DNA from: an uncultured SAR86 cluster bacterium
Lineage (GTDB): Bacteria; Pseudomonadota; Gammaproteobacteria; Magnimaribacterales; D2472
DNA length: 47,332 bases
Direction: 5' to 3'
Assembly (NCBI GenBank): GCA_902579825.1
Contig: CACHII010000009.1
Location: 1-47,332, forward strand
Every line of letters starts with the position of its first letter. Positions within the stretch are counted from its first letter, which is position 1. The notes beneath the pieces were generated by a model. The model worked only from the letters and a program-made list of their open reading frames with translations, was not told the origin of the DNA and made no database searches. Below are positions 17,469 to 25,130 of this stretch, one piece after another. A program made the position numbers and the translations under genes.

Positions 17469-18449
17469 ATGCAAACACACAAATATAGTAGTGCGATGCT
17501 TTCTGCCTTTGAGTATTTACTTGAAGAATATCCTGAAGTTTTTATTATAGGACAAGGTTTGTGGAGCCCTTGGTATGTTGGAGATACCATGACAGATTTA
17601 GACAAAAAATTCGGTAAAGAGAGGGTTATAGATACTCCAGTTTCTGAGTCTGCCTGTACTGGAGCAGCGGTAGGAGCATCTCTTGCAGGCATGAAACCAA
17701 TTGTAGTCCATCCTCGTATGGATTTTATGATTTATGCTATGGATCCTATCGTTAACCAGGCTGCAAAATGGTCTCATATGTTTGGTGGCCAAGCTCATCC
17801 AGGAGTCACAATACGTTCAATTATAAATCGTGGAGGAGAGCAAGGCGCTCAACATTCTCAAGCTTTACATGCATGGTTTGCTCATGTTCCAGGATTAAGA
17901 GTAGTAATGCCATCCACCGTTCAAGATGCAAGAGATTTATTAATCTCATCTGTTTTGTGTAAAGACCCTGTAATTTATATAGATGATAGGTGGTTATATG
18001 ACCTTGAAGATGAAATTGACGATATAACTGAGTTAGATCTTTGTGATCAAAAACCAAACATTTCAGTTGAGGGAATTGACATTACAATAGTTGGATCGAG
18101 CTATGCCTCATTAATAGCAAGACAAGGAGCAAAAAAATTGCTTAAAGATAACATATCTGCAGAAGTCATTGATGTAAGAGTTTTAAATCCATTAGATATA
18201 GGACCAATAATTAATTCTGTCTCAAAAACAGGGCATTTGTTAGTAGTTGATTCTGGATGGAAATCTTGTGGGTTTTCTAGTGAAATAGTTTCACAAGTAT
18301 CAGAAAATTTACCTATCGGTAGTCTTAAAAAACCACCACTAAGGTTAGCACTTCCTGATGCTCCAGCGCCAAGCTCAAGAATGCTTGAGAAGGATTATTA
18401 TCCTGATACTGATAATGTAATTATGGCAGTTAAGCAAATTCTGGGTTAA
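17469..18449 (+). CDS. Thiamine-dependent dehydrogenase E1 component, beta subunit
   Basis: A 326-residue beta subunit, with an N-terminal pyrimidine-binding transketolase domain and a C-terminal transketolase domain. RVIDTPVSESACTGAAVGAS contains the conserved glutamate that contacts the thiamine pyrimidine. DFMIYAMDPIVNQAAK, QHSQALHAWFAHVPGLRVVMPST and IYIDDRWLY match E1 beta blocks. The C-terminal domain carries DVRVLNPLD and VVDSGWKSCGFSSEI. It starts two bases after the alpha subunit, so the two are made together and should form an alpha2beta2 enzyme. The substrate is not deducible. Confidence 0.87.
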   Translation: MQTHKYSSAMLSAFEYLLEEYPEVFIIGQGLWSPWYVGDTMTDLDKKFGKERVIDTPVSESACTGAAVGASLAGMKPIVVHPRMDFMIYAMDPIVNQAAKWSHMFGGQAHPGVTIRSIINRGGEQGAQHSQALHAWFAHVPGLRVVMPSTVQDARDLLISSVLCKDPVIYIDDRWLYDLEDEIDDITELDLCDQKPNISVEGIDITIVGSSYASLIARQGAKKLLKDNISAEVIDVRVLNPLDIGPIINSVSKTGHLLVVDSGWKSCGFSSEIVSQVSENLPIGSLKKPPLRLALPDAPAPSSRMLEKDYYPDTDNVIMAVKQILG

Positions 18450-18479
18450 ACATTTGGATTACTAATTATGGAGAACAGT

Positions 18480-19352
18480 ATGAAAGCTCAAAATGATGAA
18501 ATTAATTATAAACCTGGTTTGGTAGGTAGATTTGCCAGAATAATAATACCAGTATTGCAAAATTTCTTGACTCCAAGTTTATTTAAGAGGGTTTATGATA
18601 ATTTGTATTGGTTAAATAAGCGTAGAATTTGGCTTTCATATTCATTAGCAACAAAAACCACAGCCCTATTTAAGGATGATGAGGTTAAAACTAAACAAGC
18701 TTTTACTCGAAAATTGCTGCCGTATACGATGGGTGGCTGGAAAGCTTTAGAAAATGCTTTTGATGTTGTGTCGCTTGTTGAAAAAAATAGTGTCCCAGGA
18801 ATAATTGTTGAATGTGGTGTTGCAGAAGGTGGGACAGCCGCAATGATGGCACTTACGAGCAGAACTCTAGGTGAAGAAAGCCGTGATTGTTGGTTCTTTG
18901 ATTCATATGAAGGCTTACCAGAACCAACTGTTGAAGACTATCAAGGGGCAAAAGCTGGCGAGTATGTTCAACCTCTTGCGGAGGGATCATGTCTTGGAAC
19001 AATTGAACAAGTAAGCGAATTACTTTTTGACAAACTTCAATTGCCTAAAAGCAAAATAACTCTTGTGAAAGGATGGTTTCAAGATACCGTTCCTCTTCAT
19101 AAGGATAAGTTAGGAAATATAGCTGTTCTTCGATTAGATGGAGATTGGTATGAATCTACAAAAATTCCTCTAGAAAACTTTTATCCAAATATATCACCTG
19201 GCGGTTGTGTAATAATCGATGATTATGCAACTTGCTTTGGTTCAAAAAAAGCTACAGATGAATTTATTGAGAACAATAAAATAGATACTTTTTTGCGTCC
19301 AGACGGTCGTGGTGGAGCTTGGTTTGTAAAGCCTACTCAATCACAAAATTAA
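18480..19352 (+). CDS. TylF/MycF-type O-methyltransferase
   Basis: A class I SAM-dependent methyltransferase of the macrocin O-methyltransferase (TylF) family, about 290 residues. IIVECGVAEGGTAAMMAL forms the SAM-binding glycine-rich loop, DSYEGLPEP is the typical TylF motif, and LRLDGDWYESTKIPLENFYP plus IIDDY supply the acidic metal-binding residues expected in this family. ATG 18480 is preferred to the in-frame ATG at 18468 because GGAG at 18470-18473 sits six bases before it. It probably methylates a hydroxyl of a sugar in the surface polymer. It follows the E1 beta gene by 30 bases. Confidence 0.85.
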   Translation: MKAQNDEINYKPGLVGRFARIIIPVLQNFLTPSLFKRVYDNLYWLNKRRIWLSYSLATKTTALFKDDEVKTKQAFTRKLLPYTMGGWKALENAFDVVSLVEKNSVPGIIVECGVAEGGTAAMMALTSRTLGEESRDCWFFDSYEGLPEPTVEDYQGAKAGEYVQPLAEGSCLGTIEQVSELLFDKLQLPKSKITLVKGWFQDTVPLHKDKLGNIAVLRLDGDWYESTKIPLENFYPNISPGGCVIIDDYATCFGSKKATDEFIENNKIDTFLRPDGRGGAWFVKPTQSQN

Positions 19353-19390
19353 TGGTTAAATCTTATTCTATAAATATTTACTTTTTTTAA

Positions 19391-20008
19391 TTGAAAACAT
19401 TATTTGATACTTTTATGGCAACTGTAGCTTTGATAGTCCTCTTGCCTATTTTTATTTTAATATCACTAGCAATTAAAATAACTTCTCCTGGAGACATTTT
19501 TTACAGAGGCGTTCGAGCTGGTCGCGATAATATTGATTTTAAGATTTATAAGTTTAGGACCATGGTTCAGAATGCTGAAGATATTGGTGGCCCTTCAACA
19601 GCTTTAGATGATATCAGATTTACCACAATTGGTCGTTTTTTAAGAAAATACAAACTAGACGAATTACCTCAATTCATAAATATACTTAAAGGCGACATGT
19701 CTCTTGTAGGACCACGACCACAGGTAAAATATTATACAAATCAATATTCGGGCGAGTTAAAACTTATATTAACAATAAAACCAGGACTTACTGATTTAGC
19801 TTCATTATATTTTATGGATATGGATGCAGTATTAGGCAATAAAAATGTTGATGAAAAATATGCTGCCGAAATAGAACCAATTAAAAATATATTAAGATTA
19901 AAGTATGTTAATGAAAGAAATTTTTTATTGGATATAAGAATTTTAATTGAAACTGCTTTTGGGATAATTGGTATTAAAAATATTACTAAGCTAAATGTGG
20001 AGCCATGA
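19391..20008 (+). CDS. Minimal bacterial sugar transferase (PglC/WcaJ-type phosphoglycosyl transferase)
   Basis: A 205-residue monotopic phosphoglycosyl transferase that moves a sugar-1-phosphate from a nucleotide sugar to undecaprenyl phosphate. One N-terminal hydrophobic re-entrant helix (LFDTFMATVALIVLLPIF) is followed by GDIFYRGVRAGR, FKIYKFRTM, the catalytic-type KLDELPQ and GDMSLVGPRPQ. The PssY/WcaJ N-terminal membrane domain is absent. The start is TTG: an in-frame TAA lies directly upstream and the next ATG would remove the conserved K-x-L-F-D. It overlaps the aldo/keto reductase gene as ATGA. It would begin repeat-unit assembly, perhaps using the product of the 4,6-dehydratase ending at 21359. 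Confidence 0.88.
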   Translation: MKTLFDTFMATVALIVLLPIFILISLAIKITSPGDIFYRGVRAGRDNIDFKIYKFRTMVQNAEDIGGPSTALDDIRFTTIGRFLRKYKLDELPQFINILKGDMSLVGPRPQVKYYTNQYSGELKLILTIKPGLTDLASLYFMDMDAVLGNKNVDEKYAAEIEPIKNILRLKYVNERNFLLDIRILIETAFGIIGIKNITKLNVEP

Positions 20009-20880
20009 ATAAAATATCATCAATATGCTTTGGGTGTGAGCCACTAGGCGGTACCGATTGGGGTAACGTCGACATAAAAGCTATTGAGGATGCTGTAAAT
20101 ACAGCACTTGATTTAGGATTAAATTTTTTTGATACAGCAGGTGTTTATGGCCTTGGCTTATCTGAAAAAAGATTATCCAGGATTCTTGGTAAACGAAGAC
20201 ATGATGTTGTAATTGCAACAAAAGGAGGTCTTAGATGGGATCAATCTGAATCAAAAAGAAAGGTTATATTAAAAGATAGTTCTCCTGAGTCAATTAGAGG
20301 TGATGTTGAGAGTAGTTTAAAGAGGCTAAAGCTAGACATATTGCCAATATTTTATGTGCATTGGCCAGATAGCAACACCAAAATTGAAGATACTTTTTTT
20401 GAATTGTTAAAACTTAAAAACGAAGGAAAAATTAAATCAATTGGTTGTTCTAACTTTTCAGCAAAGCAATTAGACATAGCCTCCAATGTTTGCAAAATAG
20501 AATATGTACAGTTACCTGTTAATATTCTTGACGGACCGCCTAATAAAAATATTTCTGAGATATGTACAAATAAAAAAATTAAGATTATTGCCTACAATGT
20601 CTTATTAAATGGATTGCTTACAGGAAAATTTGATCAAAACTCAAGTTTTCCAAAAAATGATAGGCGTTCAAGACTATCAATATTTAAAGGCTCAACCTTT
20701 CTTGATGCATTAAAAAAAGTTGATAAATTAAAAATCGAAGCAGAAAATGTTAATAACTCTTTAGCACATTATTCGATAGACTGGGTTTTGAAACAAGAAA
20801 ATATAATTTCAGTTGTAATTGGAATAAAAAGTACAGATCAAATCATTGATAATTGGTCAGTCAAATCTAATTTAATATAG
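20005..20880 (+). CDS. Aldo/keto reductase
   Basis: A 291-residue NADPH-dependent (beta/alpha)8 reductase. The catalytic tetrad can be placed: Asp in FFDTAGVYGLGLSE, Tyr in the same block, Lys in VVIATKGGLRW, and His in FYVHWPDS. SIGCSNFSAKQL is the usual family segment, and VVIGIKSTDQI near the C-terminus matches the cofactor-binding region. It shares an ATGA junction with the sugar transferase and is the last plus-strand gene of the locus. It may reduce a keto sugar or an E1-derived carbonyl; that is inference. It converges on the NUDIX gene with a 27-base gap. Confidence 0.85.
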   Translation: MNKISSICFGCEPLGGTDWGNVDIKAIEDAVNTALDLGLNFFDTAGVYGLGLSEKRLSRILGKRRHDVVIATKGGLRWDQSESKRKVILKDSSPESIRGDVESSLKRLKLDILPIFYVHWPDSNTKIEDTFFELLKLKNEGKIKSIGCSNFSAKQLDIASNVCKIEYVQLPVNILDGPPNKNISEICTNKKIKIIAYNVLLNGLLTGKFDQNSSFPKNDRRSRLSIFKGSTFLDALKKVDKLKIEAENVNNSLAHYSIDWVLKQENIISVVIGIKSTDQIIDNWSVKSNLI

Positions 20881-20907
20881 AGCAAGTTTATCAATAACTA
20901 GTTATTT

Positions 20908-21357
20908 TTAAATGTTAAATTTAACTCTATATTGCTCCAAAGCGTAACGCGTGCATGGAGTCATATTTTCTGGGAGATTATTTAAAGCAAACCAATTAGA
21001 ATCTGAAATTTCATACTTTGGTTGATCATGTTTTTCAATCTTTTTCCATGAGTTTATAAAATATATTATTACGTGGTCTCTTTTTGAAACTGTAAAATTG
21101 TAGTATGTATCAAGCACACTTACATCTACACAATCAAATCCAACCTCTTCTTTAAACTCCCTCTTTAAAGCTTTCTCAATAGATTCACCAACTTCGACCC
21201 CACCACCAGGCAAAGCCCAATCTTTGGAATATGTATGCCTAACAAGCAGAATATTATTATTATCAAGATTAAAGCATATGCCTCTAACACCAAGCGTTAC
21301 TGGACGAGCTATGAGAAAAAAAATATGAAGTAAGAATTGAGTAAATTTAGCAAACAT
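20908..21357 (-). CDS. NUDIX hydrolase
   Basis: A 149-residue pyrophosphohydrolase. The Nudix box G-x5-E-x7-R-E-U-x-E-E-x-G-U is complete, from Gly52 through Glu58, Arg66-Glu67, Glu70-Glu71 to Gly73 (GGVEVGES ... REFKEEVGF). The N-terminal ARPVTLGVRGICFN is typical of a subgroup beside polysaccharide genes. ATG at 21357 is preferred to an in-frame TTG at 21393, which would lie deep in the preceding dehydratase gene; ATG 21357 sits one base past that gene's stop. The two form a minus-strand operon. The substrate is probably a nucleoside-diphosphate compound, possibly a nucleotide sugar. Confidence 0.85.
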   Translation of the reverse strand: MFAKFTQFLLHIFFLIARPVTLGVRGICFNLDNNNILLVRHTYSKDWALPGGGVEVGESIEKALKREFKEEVGFDCVDVSVLDTYYNFTVSKRDHVIIYFINSWKKIEKHDQPKYEISDSNWFALNNLPENMTPCTRYALEQYRVKFNI

Positions 21358-21358
21358 T

Positions 21359-23158
21359 CTATTCCGACTCTGATGGCTCGTAACCTTCGACAAGCTCTGT
21401 TAACAATCTCTTGAATTTAAAAATATCATCTGTTTTAAGTGCTTCCTTCAAAGCTAAGACACCACTATTTAATGTTTTTTCATCTATAAACTGTTCTATA
21501 GCACGCATAATCTTCGGATGTTCTGTCGCAAGAGCATCTGCATCTACTAATAATTCTTCATAAAGTTTTTCACCTTTTCTAAGGCCGGTTATTTTTATTT
21601 CGATAGCACCTTGATCTTGAGTATTTGGATCCGTTTTAATAGTTTTACCAGACAAGCGAATTAAGCGTTCTGCAAGATCATAAACTTTTACCGGGGTTCC
21701 CATATCAAGTAAAAATAAATCACCTCCTTTTGCCATACCTGTAGCTTGAATGACTAGCTGTGCAGCTTCATCAATAGTCATAAAATAACGTGTAATTTCA
21801 GGATGTGTAAGTGTTATAGGCCCACCATTTTTAATTTGTTTCTGAAATATCGGTATCACAGATCCAGATGATCCTAAAACATTGCCAAAACGAACCATAG
21901 ATATTGTTGTATTATTGTAATTTTTCTGAGTAGCTTGTTGACATATCATTTCTGATATTCGCTTGGTGGCACCCATGATATTTGTAGGTCTAACTGCTTT
22001 GTCACTTGATATTAAAGTAAATGACTCACATTTTGCGTTAAGTGTTGCCTCTAGCATTCTTTTGGTTCCATCTACATTATTAATTATTCCTGCCATTGGA
22101 TTTATTTCTACCATAGGAACATGTTTATATGCTGCTGCATGAAAAACACTATCAATTATATTGTCTTTGAATATCTTATTAAGCAAATCTGTATCATTGA
22201 CGGAGCCGAGATAACATATAATTTCACTGAAACCACTTTGAAGCAGATCTTGTTCAATATCAAATAATGCAGGCTCACTAATATCAAGAAGTACAAGCTT
22301 TTTTGGGTCGCATTTCAATATCTGCCTGCATAGCTCAGATCCTATTGAACCTCCAGCACCAGTTATAAGACAAACTTTATTATTAGTAGGCGCTTTTAAA
22401 TAGAAATCTAGAGGTGGAACAGGGTCTCGACCAAGTAAATCTACAACCGAAATATTTTCAGTTTGAGTAATTTGTTTCCCTTCTATGAGATCCTCATAAG
22501 TTGGTATAGTTATTACCCTAGTCGGTAAAGCTATCAGAGAGTCAATTACTCGCTTACGTTCTGTTTTAGATACTGATGGAAGAGCAAGGACAATAATTTG
22601 TATACCATTTTTTTTAACTAAATTTTCAATATTTTTTGAAGGATATACTGTTCTACCATGTATTGAAGTTCCACGTATTGATTCATCATCATCAATATAA
22701 CCAACAACATTGTATGTATCACCTTGCATAGACGCTGTTACAAATTGAACTCCGGCAGAACCAGCACCATAAACAAGTGTTTTAGCAGCACTTGAATGAC
22801 GTTGTTGAAAAAGATACTCTCTGGTGAAAACTCTATGCCCAATTACACTTATAAAAACTAGTACTGATGAAAATAAAGTTAATTGCATGGACTCACCTAA
22901 AAGATATACAACCATTCCACTTAAAAGGACTGAAATTAATGCTTGCTTGACAGCACTTATACCAACGTGAGAAATACTAGTTTTGTAAAAACCATTTATC
23001 CAACTAATTGTTATAAAAATACCTATAGTAAGTATTGGAGTTATCGCATTTAAATACCACTGATTTAATAATAATAAAGTAACAATCTGACTAGCAAATA
23101 TAGAAAAAATGTCAGCAATTAGCAATATGAAAAGTTTAATTCGAATTGAAATAACCAA
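21359..23158 (-). CDS. Membrane-bound nucleotide-sugar 4,6-dehydratase (CapD/WbpM/PglF family)
   Basis: A 599-residue protein. Four hydrophobic segments occupy about residues 8-110. A first Rossmann-like CoA-binding fold follows (VYGAGSAGVQF), then an SDR domain with ITGAGGSIGSELCRQI near 266-280 and SSDKAVRPTNIMGATKR, in which the S-S-D-K (384-387) and Met395-x3-Lys399 pattern replaces the usual Y-x3-K, as in this family. It removes water from UDP-GlcNAc to give a 4-keto-6-deoxy sugar at the inner membrane, the precursor of bacillosamine- or fucosamine-type sugars. The start is a TTG; no internal ATG fits better. It faces pdxH across a 128-base gap with promoter candidates both ways. Confidence 0.92.
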   Translation of the reverse strand: MVISIRIKLFILLIADIFSIFASQIVTLLLLNQWYLNAITPILTIGIFITISWINGFYKTSISHVGISAVKQALISVLLSGMVVYLLGESMQLTLFSSVLVFISVIGHRVFTREYLFQQRHSSAAKTLVYGAGSAGVQFVTASMQGDTYNVVGYIDDDESIRGTSIHGRTVYPSKNIENLVKKNGIQIIVLALPSVSKTERKRVIDSLIALPTRVITIPTYEDLIEGKQITQTENISVVDLLGRDPVPPLDFYLKAPTNNKVCLITGAGGSIGSELCRQILKCDPKKLVLLDISEPALFDIEQDLLQSGFSEIICYLGSVNDTDLLNKIFKDNIIDSVFHAAAYKHVPMVEINPMAGIINNVDGTKRMLEATLNAKCESFTLISSDKAVRPTNIMGATKRISEMICQQATQKNYNNTTISMVRFGNVLGSSGSVIPIFQKQIKNGGPITLTHPEITRYFMTIDEAAQLVIQATGMAKGGDLFLLDMGTPVKVYDLAERLIRLSGKTIKTDPNTQDQGAIEIKITGLRKGEKLYEELLVDADALATEHPKIMRAIEQFIDEKTLNSGVLALKEALKTDDIFKFKRLLTELVEGYEPSESE

Positions 23159-23188
23159 TTGGATTAGCCCATTTAAAAATATGCTCAG

Positions 23189-23217
23189 ATTGTACTATTA
23201 TGAATGAACTGTTACAA
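23189..23217 (-). promoter_or_regulatory. Minus-strand promoter candidate for the 4,6-dehydratase gene
   Basis: Reading the minus strand, TTGTAA (plus 23212-23217) and TACAAT (plus 23189-23194, five of six to TATAAT) are 17 bases apart. Transcription would begin near 23182, about 24 bases before the start codon. Confidence 0.42.
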
Positions 23218-23232
23218 ATCATCTAAAAAGAA

Positions 23233-23261
23233 TTCAAAATATTAGAATATCTTAATACAAT
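23233..23261 (+). promoter_or_regulatory. Promoter candidate for pdxH
   Basis: TTCAAA (23233-23238) and TACAAT (23256-23261) are separated by 17 bases, in the intergenic gap shared with the divergent dehydratase gene. The predicted start near 23268 leaves a leader of about 19 bases that contains AAGG at 23275-23278. Confidence 0.42.
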
Positions 23262-23286
23262 AAGCTGTATTTATAAGGTAATTCCT

Positions 23287-23883
23287 ATGATCGAATTTAA
23301 AAACATTAGTAAGCAGGCTCCATACAAAGTTTTTGTTAATTTATATAATAGATCTTTAAAATCTAATCAAAAAAATATTGAGGCAATATGCATAGCATCT
23401 TACTCATTAAATAACAATGAGGTAAATGCAAGGTTTGTGAATTTAAAATTTATTAATAATAATGAATTTATTTTTTTTTCAAACTACAACTCACCAAAGT
23501 CAAAAGATTTCACATCTCATAACAAAATAACAGCACTTATTTATTGGAACAATATAAATGTACAGATTAGGATGAAGGCATCTATAAAGAAAACTACAAA
23601 AGATTTTAATAATGCTTATTTTGCTACAAGAGATTTTAAAAAAAATGCCTTAGCAATATCTTCAAATCAATCTCAAGTTATAAAATCTTATGAAAGTGTT
23701 CAAAAAAAATACAAAAGATCTTTAAAAAATGATGATTTATCAAAATGTCCAGATTATTGGGGCGGATACTCTTTCATTCCATTTTATTTTGAATTTTGGG
23801 AAGGTCACGATTCAAGGCTTAATAAAAGAGAGACCTTTGAACTTTGCGATAATCATTGGAAACATGGTTTCTTAGAACCCTAA
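23287..23883 (+). CDS. pdxH: Pyridoxamine/pyridoxine 5'-phosphate oxidase
   Basis: A 198-residue FMN enzyme that oxidises pyridoxine or pyridoxamine phosphate to pyridoxal phosphate. Recognisable blocks are NARFVNLKFI, FFSNYNSPKSKDF, VQIRMKASI and DYWGGYSFIPFYFEFWEG, each aligning with the E. coli protein by eye. AAGG eight bases before ATG supports the start. Two deviations: the substrate-contact R-L-H (Arg197 and His199 in E. coli) reads R-L-N here, and the C-terminal R-L-x-P ends as F-L-E-P. It is about 20 residues shorter, mostly at the N-terminus. It may be a divergent active enzyme or a related flavin oxidase. Confidence 0.8.
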   Translation: MIEFKNISKQAPYKVFVNLYNRSLKSNQKNIEAICIASYSLNNNEVNARFVNLKFINNNEFIFFSNYNSPKSKDFTSHNKITALIYWNNINVQIRMKASIKKTTKDFNNAYFATRDFKKNALAISSNQSQVIKSYESVQKKYKRSLKNDDLSKCPDYWGGYSFIPFYFEFWEGHDSRLNKRETFELCDNHWKHGFLEP

Positions 23884-23888
23884 AAAAT

Positions 23889-23916
23889 TTGCGAAAATCA
23901 TCAATTAGTATAAAAT
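23889..23916 (+). promoter_or_regulatory. Promoter candidate for the infC operon
   Basis: TTGCGA (23889-23894) and TAAAAT (23911-23916) lie 16 bases apart just past the pdxH stop. A start near 23923 would give the infC operon a leader of about 100 bases. The match is moderate and the region is very AT-rich. Confidence 0.35.
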
Positions 23917-24022
23917 TCACTCCAAATTATGAAATATTTTATTTTTTAAAATAGTGTCGATTCTTTCTCCTTATATCTTTAATGGTTATCTTTTCATACC
24001 AATTCATTAACATTAGGTATTT

Positions 24023-24556
24023 ATCATAGCTACAAAAAAACAATCAAATTTAATTAACCAAAAAATTAAAGCAAGTGAAGTAATGCTTATTGATAATTTT
24101 GGAGAAAAAAAGGGGGTTATGAGTATTGAAAAAGCACGTGAAGCCGCTCAAGACTTATCTTTAGATTTAGTGCAGGTATCACCGCCTGGCGCAGAAGTTG
24201 TTGTGTGTAAAATTTTAGACTATGGAAAGCATCTTTTTGATAAGAAAAAAAATAGTTCAGCTTCAAAAGTTAAAGTAAAAAGAAATACGGTCAAGGAGAT
24301 AAAGTTTAGGCCTTCAACAGATGTGGGTGATTACAATATAAAATTAAAAAAAATAAAAAGCTTTATTCTTGATGGAGATAAGACTAAAATAACGGTCCGA
24401 TTTAGAGGTAGAGAGATTCTTAATAGTGATATAGGCCTTAATTTATTAAATAAATTAAGAGATGAATTAAAGGATATATCTCAGGTTGATCAAGAGCCTT
24501 CATTGGAAGGCAGACAACTGCTAATGGTTTTATCTCCTCTGAAAAGAAAAAATTAA
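24023..24556 (+). CDS. infC: Translation initiation factor IF-3 (non-AUG start)
   Basis: IF-3, which binds the 30S subunit, blocks early 50S joining and checks start-codon pairing. The frame between the in-frame TAG at 24014-24016 and TAA encodes IF-3 from IATKKQSNLINQKIKASEV onward, which aligns with the universal N-domain. The first ATG in frame (24083) would delete about 20 conserved N-terminal residues. The real start must therefore be a non-AUG codon: AUC 24023 or AUA 24026, five or eight bases after AGG 24015-24017. The 177-residue length then matches E. coli (180), whose infC begins with AUU. The linker KKKNSSASKVKVKRN and C-domain (KEIKFRPSTDVGDYNIKL) are intact. Confidence 0.92.
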   Translation: MIATKKQSNLINQKIKASEVMLIDNFGEKKGVMSIEKAREAAQDLSLDLVQVSPPGAEVVVCKILDYGKHLFDKKKNSSASKVKVKRNTVKEIKFRPSTDVGDYNIKLKKIKSFILDGDKTKITVRFRGREILNSDIGLNLLNKLRDELKDISQVDQEPSLEGRQLLMVLSPLKRKN

Positions 24557-24574
24557 TTATTTAGTGAAGCTATT

Positions 24575-24769
24575 ATGGGTTACAAATTAAAAAAACATTC
24601 AGGTGCAGCAAAGCGTTTTAAGAGAACGGCATCAGGTATTAAAAGCAAAAGTGCTAATAGGAACCATATACTTACTAAACAATCAACAAAGAGAAAAAGA
24701 CACAATAGAGGCCTCAATAAATTAAGTGGTACTGTATTAAAAATGGCTTCTAGATTAATTAAAGAGTAA
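24575..24769 (+). CDS. rpmI: Ribosomal protein bL35
   Basis: A 64-residue, strongly basic protein of the large ribosomal subunit. It starts [21 protein letters not shown] and contains [17 protein letters not shown], the family signature. It sits 18 bases after infC and 5 before rplT, the order conserved across bacteria. In E. coli the L20 protein represses this gene by binding a leader pseudoknot; I did not find an equivalent structure here by eye. Confidence 0.97.
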   Translation: MGYKLKKHSGAAKRFKRTASGIKSKSANRNHILTKQSTKRKRHNRGLNKLSGTVLKMASRLIKE

Positions 24770-24774
24770 ATATC

Positions 24775-25122
24775 ATGCCAAGAGTAACAAAATCATTGAC
24801 AGCAAAAGCTAAACACAAAAAAGTCTTAAACTCTACAAAAGGGCATTATGGCGCAAGAAGTAGGCTTTATAAAACTGCAAAGCAATCTAATATTAAATCA
24901 CTTCAATATGCATTTAGAGATAGAAAAAATAGAAAAAGAGATTTTAGATCATTGTGGATATCAAGAATAAATGCAGGGTCAAGAGAGCTAGGTATTTCTT
25001 ATTCAAAATTAATGAATGGTTTAGGCTCTAAAAATGTTTTAATCAATAGAAAAGTTCTATCTGAAATAGCAATATCAGATAATGAAACTTTCAAAAAAAT
25101 TGTTCATTTAGCAACAAATTAA
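24775..25122 (+). CDS. rplT: Ribosomal protein bL20
   Basis: A 115-residue basic protein needed for early 50S assembly and, in E. coli, for feedback on the infC-rpmI-rplT operon. The N-terminal arm (MPRVTKSLTAKAKHKKVL) and the globular part (FRDRKNRKRDFRSLWISRINAGSRELGISYSKLMNGL) are both present and of normal length. It ends 8 bases before pheS, so no room exists upstream of pheS for a longer PheS N-terminus. Confidence 0.97.
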   Translation: MPRVTKSLTAKAKHKKVLNSTKGHYGARSRLYKTAKQSNIKSLQYAFRDRKNRKRDFRSLWISRINAGSRELGISYSKLMNGLGSKNVLINRKVLSEIAISDNETFKKIVHLATN

Positions 25123-25130
25123 ATTTTTTA

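Noticed and set aside
20894..20907. Perfect palindrome AATAACTAGTTATT between the convergent aldo/keto reductase and NUDIX genes
   Set aside because: With a four-base loop only five A-T pairs remain. The surrounding TATAGAG/CTCTATA pair (20876-20882 with 20925-20931) is too far apart to make a convincing terminator.
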